Origin: JAGXQV01 sp964451375 | Lineage (GTDB): Bacteria > Pseudomonadota > Gammaproteobacteria > Burkholderiales > Sulfuricellaceae | Assembly (NCBI GenBank): GCA_964451375.1 | Contig: CAYVIN010000057.1 | Coordinates: 1-26,213, forward strand | Length of the DNA stretch: 26,213 bases | Reading direction: 5' to 3' | Shown here: piece by piece, positions 7,406 to 14,833 of the stretch | Numbering within the stretch: position 1 is the stretch's first letter | Layout: every line of letters begins with the position of its first letter | Notes under the pieces: model-generated | Told to the model about the DNA's origin: nothing | Seen by the model: only the letters and a program-made list of their open reading frames with translations | Databases searched by the model: none | Program-made: the position numbers and the translations under genes

Positions 7406-8190
7406 TTAGTCGGTTTCTCTAACTTCTCGCGTGAAGTGCGCCATTCAATCAAACCTTGCAGCAATCCTTCATCTCCCGGCGGCGTGACGACCGGGTTAAC
7501 CCAGCCCGCCGTTGCGGCGATTTCCGCAATACGCGGATGCGGCACAAACAACGGCGTGGTTCTCGCGTTTTCCCATCCTGCGCCAAGCATATCCCGCAGG
7601 TTACGCGCAGTTTCGCCGCTGGTGGCGGTGGCGGCGTCTATTCCGCCGCCGGCCCAGCGCGTCAGCAGCGGCGCGCTGTCGTTTTCCGGCCTGCGGCGAT
7701 AATAACATTCGGCGTATTCGACCTGTGCGCCGCGCCGCGTCAGTTCTTCGGCGAGGGTTTCGCGTCCGCCGCGTCCCCGGAAAATCACGATGCGCCAACC
7801 CGTTACTGCAGTGAGTTCCGACATTGCCAGCAGCGCCTCGCTGTCGTTGCCGGTGTGCGGCGTCAGCACACTCGCAACGCCCTGCCGAATCAGGGCCTGC
7901 GCGCTGGCCTGCCCGACGGCGGCCACCTTCCAGTGCGCCGGAAGCGCGCGCCGCTGGCGGAGCGCGGTCATGCCGTATTCAACGGCGTTGGGGCTGATGA
8001 ATACCGCCAGATCAAATTCATCCAGCCGGTCAATAATAGCGTAAAGCGGGGTAGGGTCGGCAAGTCCGGCGATTTCCAGCGCGGGAAAACGAATCGCTTC
8101 ACCGCCCGCCTGTTCAATCAGGTGCGCCAGCTTGTCGGCTTGGCGCGCGGGACGGGTCACCAGCACCCGCCATCCGGCCAGGGCGCTCAT
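7402..8190 (-). CDS. hemD: Uroporphyrinogen-III synthase
   Basis: A 262-residue protein of the usual length. It converts hydroxymethylbilane to uroporphyrinogen III, inverting ring D, in the cytoplasm. Visible family features are the opening GWRVLVTRPARQADKLAHLIEQAGGEA, the AVFISPNAVEYGM block near residue 71, KVAAVGQASAQAL, and IVIFRGRGGRETLAEELTRRGAQVEYAECYYRRRP, matching the two-lobed HemD fold. The ATG at 8190 is preferred because it overlaps the hemC stop (TAATG). Longer readings of the frame would run back inside hemC. The 3' end overlaps hemX. Confidence 0.92.
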   Translation of the reverse strand: MSALAGWRVLVTRPARQADKLAHLIEQAGGEAIRFPALEIAGLADPTPLYAIIDRLDEFDLAVFISPNAVEYGMTALRQRRALPAHWKVAAVGQASAQALIRQGVASVLTPHTGNDSEALLAMSELTAVTGWRIVIFRGRGGRETLAEELTRRGAQVEYAECYYRRRPENDSAPLLTRWAGGGIDAATATSGETARNLRDMLGAGWENARTTPLFVPHPRIAEIAATAGWVNPVVTPPGDEGLLQGLIEWRTSREKLEKPTK

Positions 8191-9125
8191 TACAGGGAAT
8201 CCAGCTCCGCCAATATCTTGTCGGCTCCCAGCGCGATCAGTTCGGCGGCGATGCGTTGACCCAGCGCTTCGGCGTTTTCCGGGGTGTCGTCGGCCTGCGC
8301 CCGCACCATCCGCGCCCCATCCACGCTGGCGACGAAGCCGCGCATAAACAAGCGCCCCTCGCGCATTTCCGCAAAACCACCCAGCGGCACCTGGCAACTC
8401 CCCGCCAGCGCGCGGCTCATGGCGCGCTCGGCAATGACGCAGGCCGCCGTCTCGGGGTGATTGAGGGGAGCCAGCAAGGCCGCCACTTCGTCCTGCCCGG
8501 TGACCGATTCGATCCCCAACGCCCCTTGGCCGACTGCCGGCAGGCTTTGTTCGGTGGATATCAGGGCGGTGATGCGTTCCCCCAATCCAAGGCGCTTCAG
8601 CCCGGCGGCGGCGAGGATGATCGCCGCATATTGTCCTTCGTCGAGTTTGCGCAAACGGGTTTGCACATTGCCGCGCAACGGCTCGATCTTCAATTCGGGA
8701 AAACGCGCCTGCAACTGGCTCTGGCGGCGCAGGCTGGAAGTGCCGACCACGCTGCCGGCGGGCAGTTCTTCGAGGGATTTGAAATTATTCGAAACGAAGG
8801 CGTCGCGCGGATCTTCACGTTCGCCGATGGCCGCCAGCACAAATCCTTCCGGCAATACCATCGGCACATCCTTCATCGAATGCACCGCGAAATCGGCGCG
8901 ACCTTCCTGCATGGCCTGCTCCAACTCCTTGACGAACAGCCCTTTTCCTCCGATTTTGGAAAGTGGCGAATTGAGAATCTGGTCGCCGGTGGTGGTCATC
9001 CCGAGTATCAGGATTTCGATTTGCGGATATAATGCTTTCAGCCGCGCCTGGATGTGCTCCGCCTGCCACATGGCAAGCGCACTTTCGCGCGAGGCGATGG
9101 TGAGTTTCGTGATGCCGGTTTTCAA
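8190..9125 (-). CDS. hemC: Hydroxymethylbilane synthase (porphobilinogen deaminase)
   Basis: A 311-residue protein, standard for the family. It polymerises four porphobilinogens into hydroxymethylbilane on a dipyrromethane cofactor. Seen in the sequence: TKLTIASRESALAMWQAEH at the N-terminus, the catalytic Asp context HSMKDVP, GTSSLRRQSQL, RGNVQTRLRKLDEG, and the cofactor-attachment Cys in ALAGSCQVPLGG. No ATG precedes the conserved ITKLTIASRE segment. The best start is TTG at 9125, giving the expected length, although its ribosome site is weak. Longer readings upstream would enter the antisense of the thioredoxin-like gene and are not homologous. It is the first gene of hemCDXY. Confidence 0.93.
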   Translation of the reverse strand: MKTGITKLTIASRESALAMWQAEHIQARLKALYPQIEILILGMTTTGDQILNSPLSKIGGKGLFVKELEQAMQEGRADFAVHSMKDVPMVLPEGFVLAAIGEREDPRDAFVSNNFKSLEELPAGSVVGTSSLRRQSQLQARFPELKIEPLRGNVQTRLRKLDEGQYAAIILAAAGLKRLGLGERITALISTEQSLPAVGQGALGIESVTGQDEVAALLAPLNHPETAACVIAERAMSRALAGSCQVPLGGFAEMREGRLFMRGFVASVDGARMVRAQADDTPENAEALGQRIAAELIALGADKILAELDSL

Positions 9126-9141
9126 GGATGGTCTCGACGCA

Positions 9142-9648
9142 ATGATGGTAAAAAATAATGATGGGCTGCGCAAAGCAGCCCTGACGGCGCTGATTTTAGC
9201 ATGGATGCTTCCCGCATGGAGCTTCGCCAAGGGGGGCGGAGAAGTCCCTTTGGCCAAGGATCTCGCCCTCGAAGCCAAAGCGGCGGAAGCGCGCCACCTG
9301 CCTATCCTGGTGATGTACAGCCGCCCCAACTGCGCCTACTGTGTGCGGGTGTTGAAGGAATTCCTCGAACCCATGCAGCGCAACCCCGAATATCGCGACA
9401 AGGTGATCATGCTTCAGGTCAAGGCCGGCAGTAACGCCAAGCTACGCGATTTCTCGGGCGGTGCGACCACCCATAAAGCTTTCGCTGACGAAAACAACGT
9501 CCAGATGGTGCCCGCCATTCATCTTTACGACTCCTGGGGCGCGGCCCTCACCGAACCGCTGGTGGGGCTTACCACCCCCGACTACTACGGCGGCTTTCTT
9601 GATCAGCGCATCGACGAAGCGCTGGCGAAGGTGCGCAAGAGCAAGTAA
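9142..9648 (+). CDS. Periplasmic thioredoxin-fold protein
   Basis: A 168-residue protein. A signal peptide (KAALTALILAWMLPAWSFAKG, residues 11-31) is followed by a thioredoxin-like domain with a CAYC redox motif (Cys64 and Cys67, in YSRPNCAYC) and the expected cis-proline at MVPAIHLYD (Pro124). It probably acts as a thiol oxidoreductase in the periplasm, perhaps related to haem or c-type cytochrome maturation given its haem neighbours, which is inference. The start is one of two adjacent ATGs at 9142 and 9145. Reading further upstream runs antisense through hemC and is not credible. The signal peptide may be an uncleaved anchor. Confidence 0.8.
   Translation: MMVKNNDGLRKAALTALILAWMLPAWSFAKGGGEVPLAKDLALEAKAAEARHLPILVMYSRPNCAYCVRVLKEFLEPMQRNPEYRDKVIMLQVKAGSNAKLRDFSGGATTHKAFADENNVQMVPAIHLYDSWGAALTEPLVGLTTPDYYGGFLDQRIDEALAKVRKSK
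9193..9201 (-). promoter_or_regulatory. Candidate extended -10 element for hemC
   Basis: Read on the minus strand, the site is TGC-TAAAAT, an extended -10 (TGn plus a five-of-six hexamer), 68 nt before the hemC TTG. No good -35 is visible, which is tolerable for extended -10 promoters. It lies inside the signal-peptide codons of the divergent thioredoxin-like gene, as it must, because only 16 nt separate the two starts. Confidence 0.35.
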
Positions 9649-9727
9649 GCGAGCGAACTTTAGTTTACGCTTCAAGCCAAGTTTTTTCTTTCAGGGTAGA
9701 ATTTCCTTTTTTTCGGGAGTCCCGCCC

Positions 9728-10609
9728 ATGAGCCAAGCCTTATTCAATTCCAGCCTGCACAGCCTGAAGCTGCTCAATCGCGGCAAGGTGCGCGACATTT
9801 ATGAAGTCGATGCCGACCGTTTGCTGATCGTCACCACTGACCGTCTTTCCGCTTTCGACGTGGTGCTGCCGTCGCCGATTCCCGGCAAGGGCGAGGTGCT
9901 GACGCGGATTTCCGATTTCTGGTTCGCGCGGCTCGGTCATATCGTCGCCAATCAACTGACCGGCGTTGCGCCCGAATCGCTGGTGGCCGCCGACGAGAAA
10001 GAGCAAGTCGCGGGCCGTTCCATCGTGGTGAAGAGACTCAAGCCGTTGCCCATCGAGGCCATCGTGCGCGGCTACCTCGTCGGCTCGGGCTGGAAGGAAT
10101 ACAAGGCTAGCTCCAGCGTGTGCGGGATTCCGCTGCCGGCAGGCCTGCGTGAGGCCGATAAGCTGCCCGAGCCGCTGTTCACGCCCTCCACCAAGGCCGA
10201 AGTCGGCGCGCACGACGAAAACATCAGCTTCGACCAGGCCGCCAAGCTGATGACCCCGGCGCTCGCCGCCCAGGTGCGCGACGTGGCGATCCGCTTGTAC
10301 AAGGAAGCCGCCGAATACGCCCTGACGCGCGGCATTATCATCGCCGATACCAAGTTCGAGTTCGGTCTTGATGACGCCGGCACTCTGCATTTGATCGATG
10401 AAGCGCTGACCCCCGACTCGTCGCGTTTCTGGCCCGCCGATTTGTACGCGCCCGGCTCCAACCCGCCCAGCTTTGACAAACAATACGTGCGGGACTGGCT
10501 GGAAAGCGTGGGCTGGAACAAGAAACCACCGGCTCCCGAATTGCCCGCCGAAGTCGCCGCCAAGACCGGCGAGAAATACCGTGAGGCGTTGACGCGACTG
10601 GCGGGGTAA
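9728..10609 (+). CDS. purC: Phosphoribosylaminoimidazole-succinocarboxamide synthase (SAICAR synthase)
   Basis: A 293-residue protein, the long form common in proteobacteria and fungi. It ligates aspartate to CAIR with ATP in purine synthesis. Seen: LLNRGKVRDIYEVD (ATP-binding loop), TTDRLSAFDVVLPSPIPGKGEVL, VVKRLKPLPIEAIVRGYLVGSGWKEY, FTPSTKAEVGAHDENIS, IIIADTKFEFGLD, IDEALTPDSSRFWP and SFDKQYVRDWLES. These cover the signature motifs in order. GGGAG lies about 10 nt upstream of the ATG. It stands alone here and is not next to other pur genes; a PurE-like gene lies 3.7 kb away in another operon. Confidence 0.96.
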   Translation: MSQALFNSSLHSLKLLNRGKVRDIYEVDADRLLIVTTDRLSAFDVVLPSPIPGKGEVLTRISDFWFARLGHIVANQLTGVAPESLVAADEKEQVAGRSIVVKRLKPLPIEAIVRGYLVGSGWKEYKASSSVCGIPLPAGLREADKLPEPLFTPSTKAEVGAHDENISFDQAAKLMTPALAAQVRDVAIRLYKEAAEYALTRGIIIADTKFEFGLDDAGTLHLIDEALTPDSSRFWPADLYAPGSNPPSFDKQYVRDWLESVGWNKKPPAPELPAEVAAKTGEKYREALTRLAG

Positions 10610-10662
10610 CTGGTCGGCCAACCTGAAACGAAGGGTGGGGACGTTCACAATCAATCGGACTT

Positions 10663-10677
10663 CCCCCCCCCCCCCCC
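10663..10677. repeat. 15-nt poly-C tract
   Basis: An uninterrupted run of 15 cytosines 54 nt after the purC stop, outside any reading frame I trust. Tracts this long are prone to slippage, so the length may vary in the population or be a sequencing estimate. It lies in the gene-free stretch 10610-11076. Confidence 0.9.
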
Positions 10678-10721
10678 GTGCAGCCAATCTTTCCACACAT
10701 CGCCCAATTCGTGGATTGTTT

Positions 10722-10961
10722 AACCTAAAAACCTCAGTTGAACGGGTTGGAGTGTGCGGTTTTGCGGGTGCAGGGCAAGGCGCGACGACGAGTAATGGTC
10801 GCTCCATTGCGAGGAGGAGCAACGCAGCCATGCGCCCGCAAAACCGTGCAATCCGGCCCGTAGCGCTCTCGCCAAACGGGTGAACGTCAAAATAATGGCA
10901 AAGTCATTTAGAACCAATACCGTAGGCTTCATGGCAAGCGGTCAACTGAGGTTTTTAGGTT
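10722..10961. mobile_element. 240-bp MITE-like element with perfect 20-bp terminal inverted repeats
   Basis: The left end AACCTAAAAACCTCAGTTGA (10722-10741) is the exact reverse complement of 10942-10961. Inside is a second nested inverted repeat: a TGCGGTTTTGCGGG segment at about 10755-10768 pairs with CCCGCAAAACCG at 10835-10846. A small AATGG/CCATT hairpin lies between the inner arms. No transposase or credible ORF is present. The flanks (TTTA-like on both sides) do not give a clean target duplication. It fills most of the gap between purC and the nhaR-like gene. The remaining flanks, 10610-10721 and 10962-11076, show nothing else except the poly-C run. Confidence 0.75.
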
Positions 10962-11076
10962 TATTCATTTGCGCCGAACAGGATATTCGCCCGCAGGCCG
11001 AAAGGCGTTGGCAAGAAACGGCAGGTGGGGGAGAGACGTACAAACACCGCTTATCCCGAAATCCGGCAAAGTAGAA

Positions 11077-11973
11077 TTACGGTTTAACGAACAATTCCTG
11101 CCGCGCCGCGCGGCTGATCGCCACCACAGCGGGGTGGGTAAGCTTGCGTTCCACCGAAATCGCATAGAACTGTTCCACTACTTCGTTGGTCGCGCCAATT
11201 GCCACCACGTCGTACTGTCGCATCACCTGTTCGGCTATCGCCGTGGGCGCAGGAAATACGCCCACCCCAGCCTGGCCGAACGCCTTCATCAAAGCGCCGT
11301 CATCGAATTCGCCGATGATGCGCGGATGTATCTGCCTTTCGCGCAGCCAATGCGTCAGTTTGGGGCGAATGGCAACGTCCTCGCCTGGCAGGAGTAACGG
11401 CGCGCCGTCCAGACAGCCGGGAAAAGCGCCGGAGTAACGTTGCGCCAACCCCACTGTAGCAAAAAAAGTAATCCCGCTTTCCCCAAGCAAGTGGTTGAAG
11501 CCGCGTACATCGACCGTATTCGGGATGGGGCCGTCGGCAATCACGATGTCGAGCCGGTGTACCGCCAGTTCCGCAAGCAGGTCGGTAACCTTTCCTTCCC
11601 GGCAGACGATACGTGGCGGGTCGGCCACCGCCATCGCCGGTTCCAGTAGCTGGTAGGCGACCGATTTCGGCACTGCATCGGTAACCCCCACCCGGAATTG
11701 CAGCGGGCGTCCGGTCGGGCTGTGAAGCAATGCTTCTTCCAGTTCCTGTCCAAGCGTAAATATCTCGTCGGCATAGCTCAGCACCAGACGGCCCGTTTCG
11801 GTCAGTTCGAAACCCCGCCCGGTGCGGTTGAACAGTTTCTCGCCCAGGGTTTCTTCAAGCAGGCTCAACTGTCCGCTGATGGTCTGGGGTGTCAGATGCA
11901 GACGCTCGCTGGCGCGAGTCACGCCGCCCATCTTGGCGACGTTCCAGAAATAATGGAGATGTTTGTAATTCAT
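11077..11973 (-). CDS. nhaR: LysR-type transcriptional regulator, NhaR-like
   Basis: A 298-residue protein, standard LTTR size. The N-terminal winged helix-turn-helix (residues 1-60) reads MNYKHLHYFWNVAKMGGVTRASERLHLTPQTISGQ, then LEETLGEKLFNRTGRGFELTETG. The MNYxHLxYFWxVAxxGG and TPQTISGQ wording is characteristic of the NhaR subgroup. The rest is a periplasmic-binding-like effector domain (FRVGVTDAVPKSVAYQLL, DIVIADGP, GVGVFPAP). In E. coli NhaR responds to Na+ and activates nhaA. No nhaA is present here, so the target is unknown. Its divergent neighbour is an HPF-like gene, and control of it across the 123-nt gap is plausible but inferred. Confidence 0.8.
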   Translation of the reverse strand: MNYKHLHYFWNVAKMGGVTRASERLHLTPQTISGQLSLLEETLGEKLFNRTGRGFELTETGRLVLSYADEIFTLGQELEEALLHSPTGRPLQFRVGVTDAVPKSVAYQLLEPAMAVADPPRIVCREGKVTDLLAELAVHRLDIVIADGPIPNTVDVRGFNHLLGESGITFFATVGLAQRYSGAFPGCLDGAPLLLPGEDVAIRPKLTHWLRERQIHPRIIGEFDDGALMKAFGQAGVGVFPAPTAIAEQVMRQYDVVAIGATNEVVEQFYAISVERKLTHPAVVAISRAARQELFVKP

Positions 11974-12008
11974 GGCCCTTTGAGAATTTCAATGGTTCGG
12001 GTTTTTCG

Positions 12009-12034
12009 AAGTCGTCGTCAATTATATTCGACTT
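12009..12034. promoter_or_regulatory. Dyad in the nhaR-hpf divergent region
   Basis: AAGTCG (12009-12014) and CGACTT (12029-12034) form an inverted repeat separated by 14 nt of AT-rich sequence, in the gap between divergent nhaR-like and hpf-like genes. LysR proteins bind AT-rich interrupted dyads in such gaps. This is the only good candidate site there, but assignment is inferred. Confidence 0.35.
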
Positions 12035-12096
12035 TTTAGATGCGTGAGGCTGGCCTACACTGTTTTCATTTCCTGCAATCGTGAAGGAGCCAAATC

Positions 12097-12456
12097 ATGC
12101 GGATACACATTCAATCATCGGGTTTTGAGCTTACCGAAGGCATCCGTGAGCATGTCTTGCGCCGTGTGCGCTTTTCAACGTCTCACATTGCCGACCACAT
12201 CCGCCGTATCACCATCCACCTGTCGGATATCAACGGCCCACGCGGCGGCCTGGACAAGCGTTGCCGCTTGTCGGTAACGATGGAGAAGCTCGCGGAGGTC
12301 GTGGTTGAAGATACCGAAAGCGACCTCTACCTCGCCATCGACCGTGCAACCGACCGCGCCGCGCGCACCGTCACGCGCAACATCGACCGTGCCCGGTCGC
12401 ACCGCAAGAGCGGCGCCATGACACAAGAAATTCCCCCCGCCTATGTGGTGGAGTGA
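12097..12456 (+). CDS. HPF/RaiA-family ribosome-associated protein
   Basis: A 119-residue short-form protein. It opens MRIHIQSSGFELTEGIREHVLRRVRF and continues with an ITIHLSDINGPRGGLDKRC strand and a VVVEDTESDLYLAIDRATDRAARTVTRNIDRAR helix, the usual beta-alpha-beta-beta-beta-alpha order of HPF/YfiA proteins. Members bind the 30S decoding region and promote ribosome inactivation or 70S dimerisation in stress. The long-form C-terminal domain is absent. It is not beside rpoN, the usual hpf location, so it is probably an additional paralogue tied to a specific stress response. GGAG precedes the ATG by 7 nt. The BI-1 gene follows 43 nt downstream and may be cotranscribed. Confidence 0.8.
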   Translation: MRIHIQSSGFELTEGIREHVLRRVRFSTSHIADHIRRITIHLSDINGPRGGLDKRCRLSVTMEKLAEVVVEDTESDLYLAIDRATDRAARTVTRNIDRARSHRKSGAMTQEIPPAYVVE

Positions 12457-12499
12457 AATCGCCCTATTTCCGACTACTTACGTTCAAAGGAGAACCACC

Positions 12500-13192
12500 A
12501 TGACCCCGACCAATCCGCTCCATCAGGCGCAAGCTCAAGTACCGGCATCCAGCCAGCTTGCCGACACCCTCGCCACCAACAAGGTGATCCGCAACACCTA
12601 TCTGCTGCTCTCCATGACGTTGCTGTTCAGTGCAGCGACGGCAGCGGTGGCGGTAGCGATGAAGTTGCCGCACCCCGGCATCATCATCACGCTGGTCGGC
12701 TATTTCGGCCTGCTGTTCCTCACTACAAAGTTCCGCGATAGTTCCCTCGGGCTGGGGCTGGTATTCGCCCTCACCGGCTTCATGGGCTACACACTGGGGC
12801 CTATCGTCAGCCACTACCTGGCCTTGCCCAACGGTGGCCAGATCGTGATGACCGCGATGGGACTCACCGGCGCGATCTTCCTCGGCCTGTCTGGTTACGC
12901 CCTGACCAGCCGCAAGGATTTCAGCTTCATGGGTGGTTTCCTCACAGTCGGCATTCTGGTCGGTTTCCTGGCCGGACTCGGCGCGATGTTCTTCGAGTTG
13001 CCCGGCCTGTCGCTGGCGGTTTCGGCAATTTTCGTGCTGCTCATGTCCGGGCTGATCCTCTATGAAACCAGCAACATCATCCACGGCGGCGAAACCAACT
13101 ACATCATGGCCACGGTCACGCTGTTCGTGTCGATTTTCAATCTGTTCACCAGCCTGCTGCATCTGCTGGGTTTCATGAACAGCGACGATTAG
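12500..13192 (+). CDS. Bax inhibitor-1 family membrane protein (YccA/YbhL-like)
   Basis: A 230-residue protein with about seven membrane segments from residue 30 onward, after a Gln/Ala-rich cytoplasmic N-terminus. The closing segment NIIHGGETNYIMATVTLFVSIFNLFTSLLHLLG is typical of bacterial Bax inhibitor-1 proteins, including the Glu near the last helices and the LFTSLL ending. In E. coli, YccA modulates FtsH proteolysis; other bacterial members conduct Ca2+ in a pH-dependent way. Which role applies here is not visible. AAAGGAG lies 9 nt before the ATG. Downstream of the HPF-like gene, it suggests a stress-response pair. Confidence 0.88.
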   Translation: MTPTNPLHQAQAQVPASSQLADTLATNKVIRNTYLLLSMTLLFSAATAAVAVAMKLPHPGIIITLVGYFGLLFLTTKFRDSSLGLGLVFALTGFMGYTLGPIVSHYLALPNGGQIVMTAMGLTGAIFLGLSGYALTSRKDFSFMGGFLTVGILVGFLAGLGAMFFELPGLSLAVSAIFVLLMSGLILYETSNIIHGGETNYIMATVTLFVSIFNLFTSLLHLLGFMNSDD

Positions 13193-13253
13193 GGCCAACG
13201 CCCCGATGATCGGGATATGGGTAATTACCATCTGAGCACGGAAAACACCATTC

Positions 13254-14294
13254 ATGCTTGATCAGGAGCTTCAGAAAAACATCCGGGCTGCGGCGGATAT
13301 GCTGCTGCAAGGCGGCGTGGTCGCCTTTCCCACCGAAACCGTGTACGGCCTGGGGGCGGATGCCGCCAACCCGCAGGCGCTGCAGCGCGTGTTCGACATC
13401 AAGAAGCGGCCACTCGACCACCCGCTGATCGTACACATTGGTCATGCCGCCTTATTGGATTACTGGGCCGGTGCTGTTCCCGACGCGGCATGGCGGCTGG
13501 CTCTGCACTTCTGGCCGGGGCCGCTGACGCTGATTCTGCCCCGCCGCATACATGTTTCGCCGCTTGTCAGCGGCGGCCAGAAAACAGTCGGGTTAAGGGT
13601 GCCCGACCACCCGGTCGCTCAAGTGCTGCTGCGCAGCCTGGGGGATGACAAGGGGCTGGCGGCCCCATCGGCAAATCTTTTCGGACGTACCAGCCCGACT
13701 ACCGCAGCACATGTTCGAGCTGGGCTGGGCGGCTCGGTGGACATGGTTCTGGACGGTGGCGCCTGCCGGGTGGGAGTGGAATCCACCATCGTCGGTTTCA
13801 CCGGGGATATCCCAACGCTGCTGCGCCCCGGCGGCATCGCCGTGGCCGCACTGGAAGCGGTGCTCGGGGAAAAAATCCGCCAACCGGATGTGGACTCACC
13901 GGCTCCGCGCACACCGGGCCGCCTGCCCTCTCATTATTTTCCCACCACCCCACTGGAAGTCTGGCCCGCCAGAGGGCTGGAACGGCGCGCCTGGGAGCTT
14001 GCAATGCGAGGGCAGCGCGTTGCGATTCTGGAACTCAATGCAGAACCTTCACCCTACCTCAACAACCGCCATTTGTTCTACTTTCCTATGCCCGCACGGT
14101 CCGCCGTCTACGCCCGCGCCCTCTATGCCACCCTGCACACCTCCGACGCTGCGAACTTCGACCGCATCCTCGTCGAAGCACCCCCACAGACGCCGGATTG
14201 GCAGACAGTGCATGACCGCTTGCGGCGTGCAGCCATTCTGTATTGCCCAACCAATAACCAACCCTTGGAGAAACCCCATGAAGAAATCGCCTGA
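13254..14294 (+). CDS. L-threonylcarbamoyladenylate synthase, Sua5 type
   Basis: A 346-residue protein. It makes threonylcarbamoyl-AMP from threonine, bicarbonate and ATP for the tRNA modification t6A at position 37. The YrdC-type catalytic domain (about 1-205) shows VVAFPTETVYGLGADA, IKKRPLDHPLIVHI, FWPGPLTLILPR, TVGLRVPDHPVA, PSANLFGRTSPTTAAHV and GVESTIVGF. A linker containing the SHYFP motif leads into the C-terminal Sua5 domain (about 230-340), which separates it from the short TsaC form. The linker motif reads TPGRLPSHYFP, with Arg where Met is common. The upstream ribosome site is weak. The 3' end overlaps the PurE-like gene by 17 nt, so it heads the operon running to the CbbY gene. 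Confidence 0.92.
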   Translation: MLDQELQKNIRAAADMLLQGGVVAFPTETVYGLGADAANPQALQRVFDIKKRPLDHPLIVHIGHAALLDYWAGAVPDAAWRLALHFWPGPLTLILPRRIHVSPLVSGGQKTVGLRVPDHPVAQVLLRSLGDDKGLAAPSANLFGRTSPTTAAHVRAGLGGSVDMVLDGGACRVGVESTIVGFTGDIPTLLRPGGIAVAALEAVLGEKIRQPDVDSPAPRTPGRLPSHYFPTTPLEVWPARGLERRAWELAMRGQRVAILELNAEPSPYLNNRHLFYFPMPARSAVYARALYATLHTSDAANFDRILVEAPPQTPDWQTVHDRLRRAAILYCPTNNQPLEKPHEEIA

Positions 14295-14823
14295 TTCAAA
14301 AAAAACCGGAAAAAATACGGTCGGCAAGGTACTGGTCGGCATCCTCACCGGTAGCCCCAACGATCTGCCGACCGTAGTCAAGGTGCGCGACACCCTGACC
14401 GAACTGGGCATCCCCAGTGAAATCGTTGTGGCATCGGCACACCGCACTCCCGACAAGGTCATTGCCTACATCGAACGCGCCCACCGCGAAGGCGTGCAGG
14501 TGCTGATTGGCTGCGCCGGGATGGCGGCGCATCTGGCCGGGGTAATCGCCGGGCATACCCGGCTGCCGGTGATCGGCCTGCCGCTTTCCGGGGGCATCGT
14601 TTCCGGCCTGGATGCCCTGCTTTCCACGGTGCAGATGCCGCCCGGCGTACCGGTCGCCACGGTGGCCGTGGACGGAACGAAAAACGCCGCCATGCTGGCC
14701 GCGCGCATCCTGGCGCTGAAGTACCCGGAAATCGGCGAGGCGCTGGAAAAAGCCGCCGGGAAGGAGCGCGCCCGCTACGACCAGAGCGCCGACGAGGCGC
14801 TGGCCAAACTTTCCGCAAAGTAA
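14278..14823 (+). CDS. purE: PurE-like N5-CAIR mutase / AIR carboxylase family protein (divergent)
   Basis: A 181-residue protein with the PurE fold. It shows GSPNDLP (for the usual GSxSDxx), VASAHRTPDK (catalytic Ser-Ala-His-Arg), GCAGMAAHLAGVIAGHT (for AGAGGAAHLPG), PVIGLPL, STVQMPPGVPVATVAV and KNAAMLAARILAL. Known members interconvert N5-CAIR and CAIR in purine synthesis. The changed GSxSD and AGxGG loops and a Lys-rich 17-residue N-terminal tail make it a divergent member. No purK follows, and it sits in a carbon-fixation operon. It may be the purine enzyme or a CO2-linked paralogue. TTGGAG upstream lies inside the sua5 gene; the genes overlap. Confidence 0.8.
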   Translation: MKKSPDSKKTGKNTVGKVLVGILTGSPNDLPTVVKVRDTLTELGIPSEIVVASAHRTPDKVIAYIERAHREGVQVLIGCAGMAAHLAGVIAGHTRLPVIGLPLSGGIVSGLDALLSTVQMPPGVPVATVAVDGTKNAAMLAARILALKYPEIGEALEKAAGKERARYDQSADEALAKLSAK

Positions 14824-14833
14824 GGGAGGCGCC

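Noticed and set aside
8461..9141. Long plus-strand open frame running into the thioredoxin-like gene
   Set aside because: It is antisense to hemC and has no family resemblance before the signal peptide. GC-rich codon bias leaves the opposite strand open. The real start is near 9142.
9740..10831. 363-codon minus-strand open frame over purC
   Set aside because: It is a shadow of purC with low-complexity composition, and it extends through the poly-C run and into the 240-bp element.
10635..10932. Small open frames between purC and the nhaR-like gene
   Set aside because: They fall across the homopolymer and the inverted-repeat element and have no ribosome sites or recognisable products.
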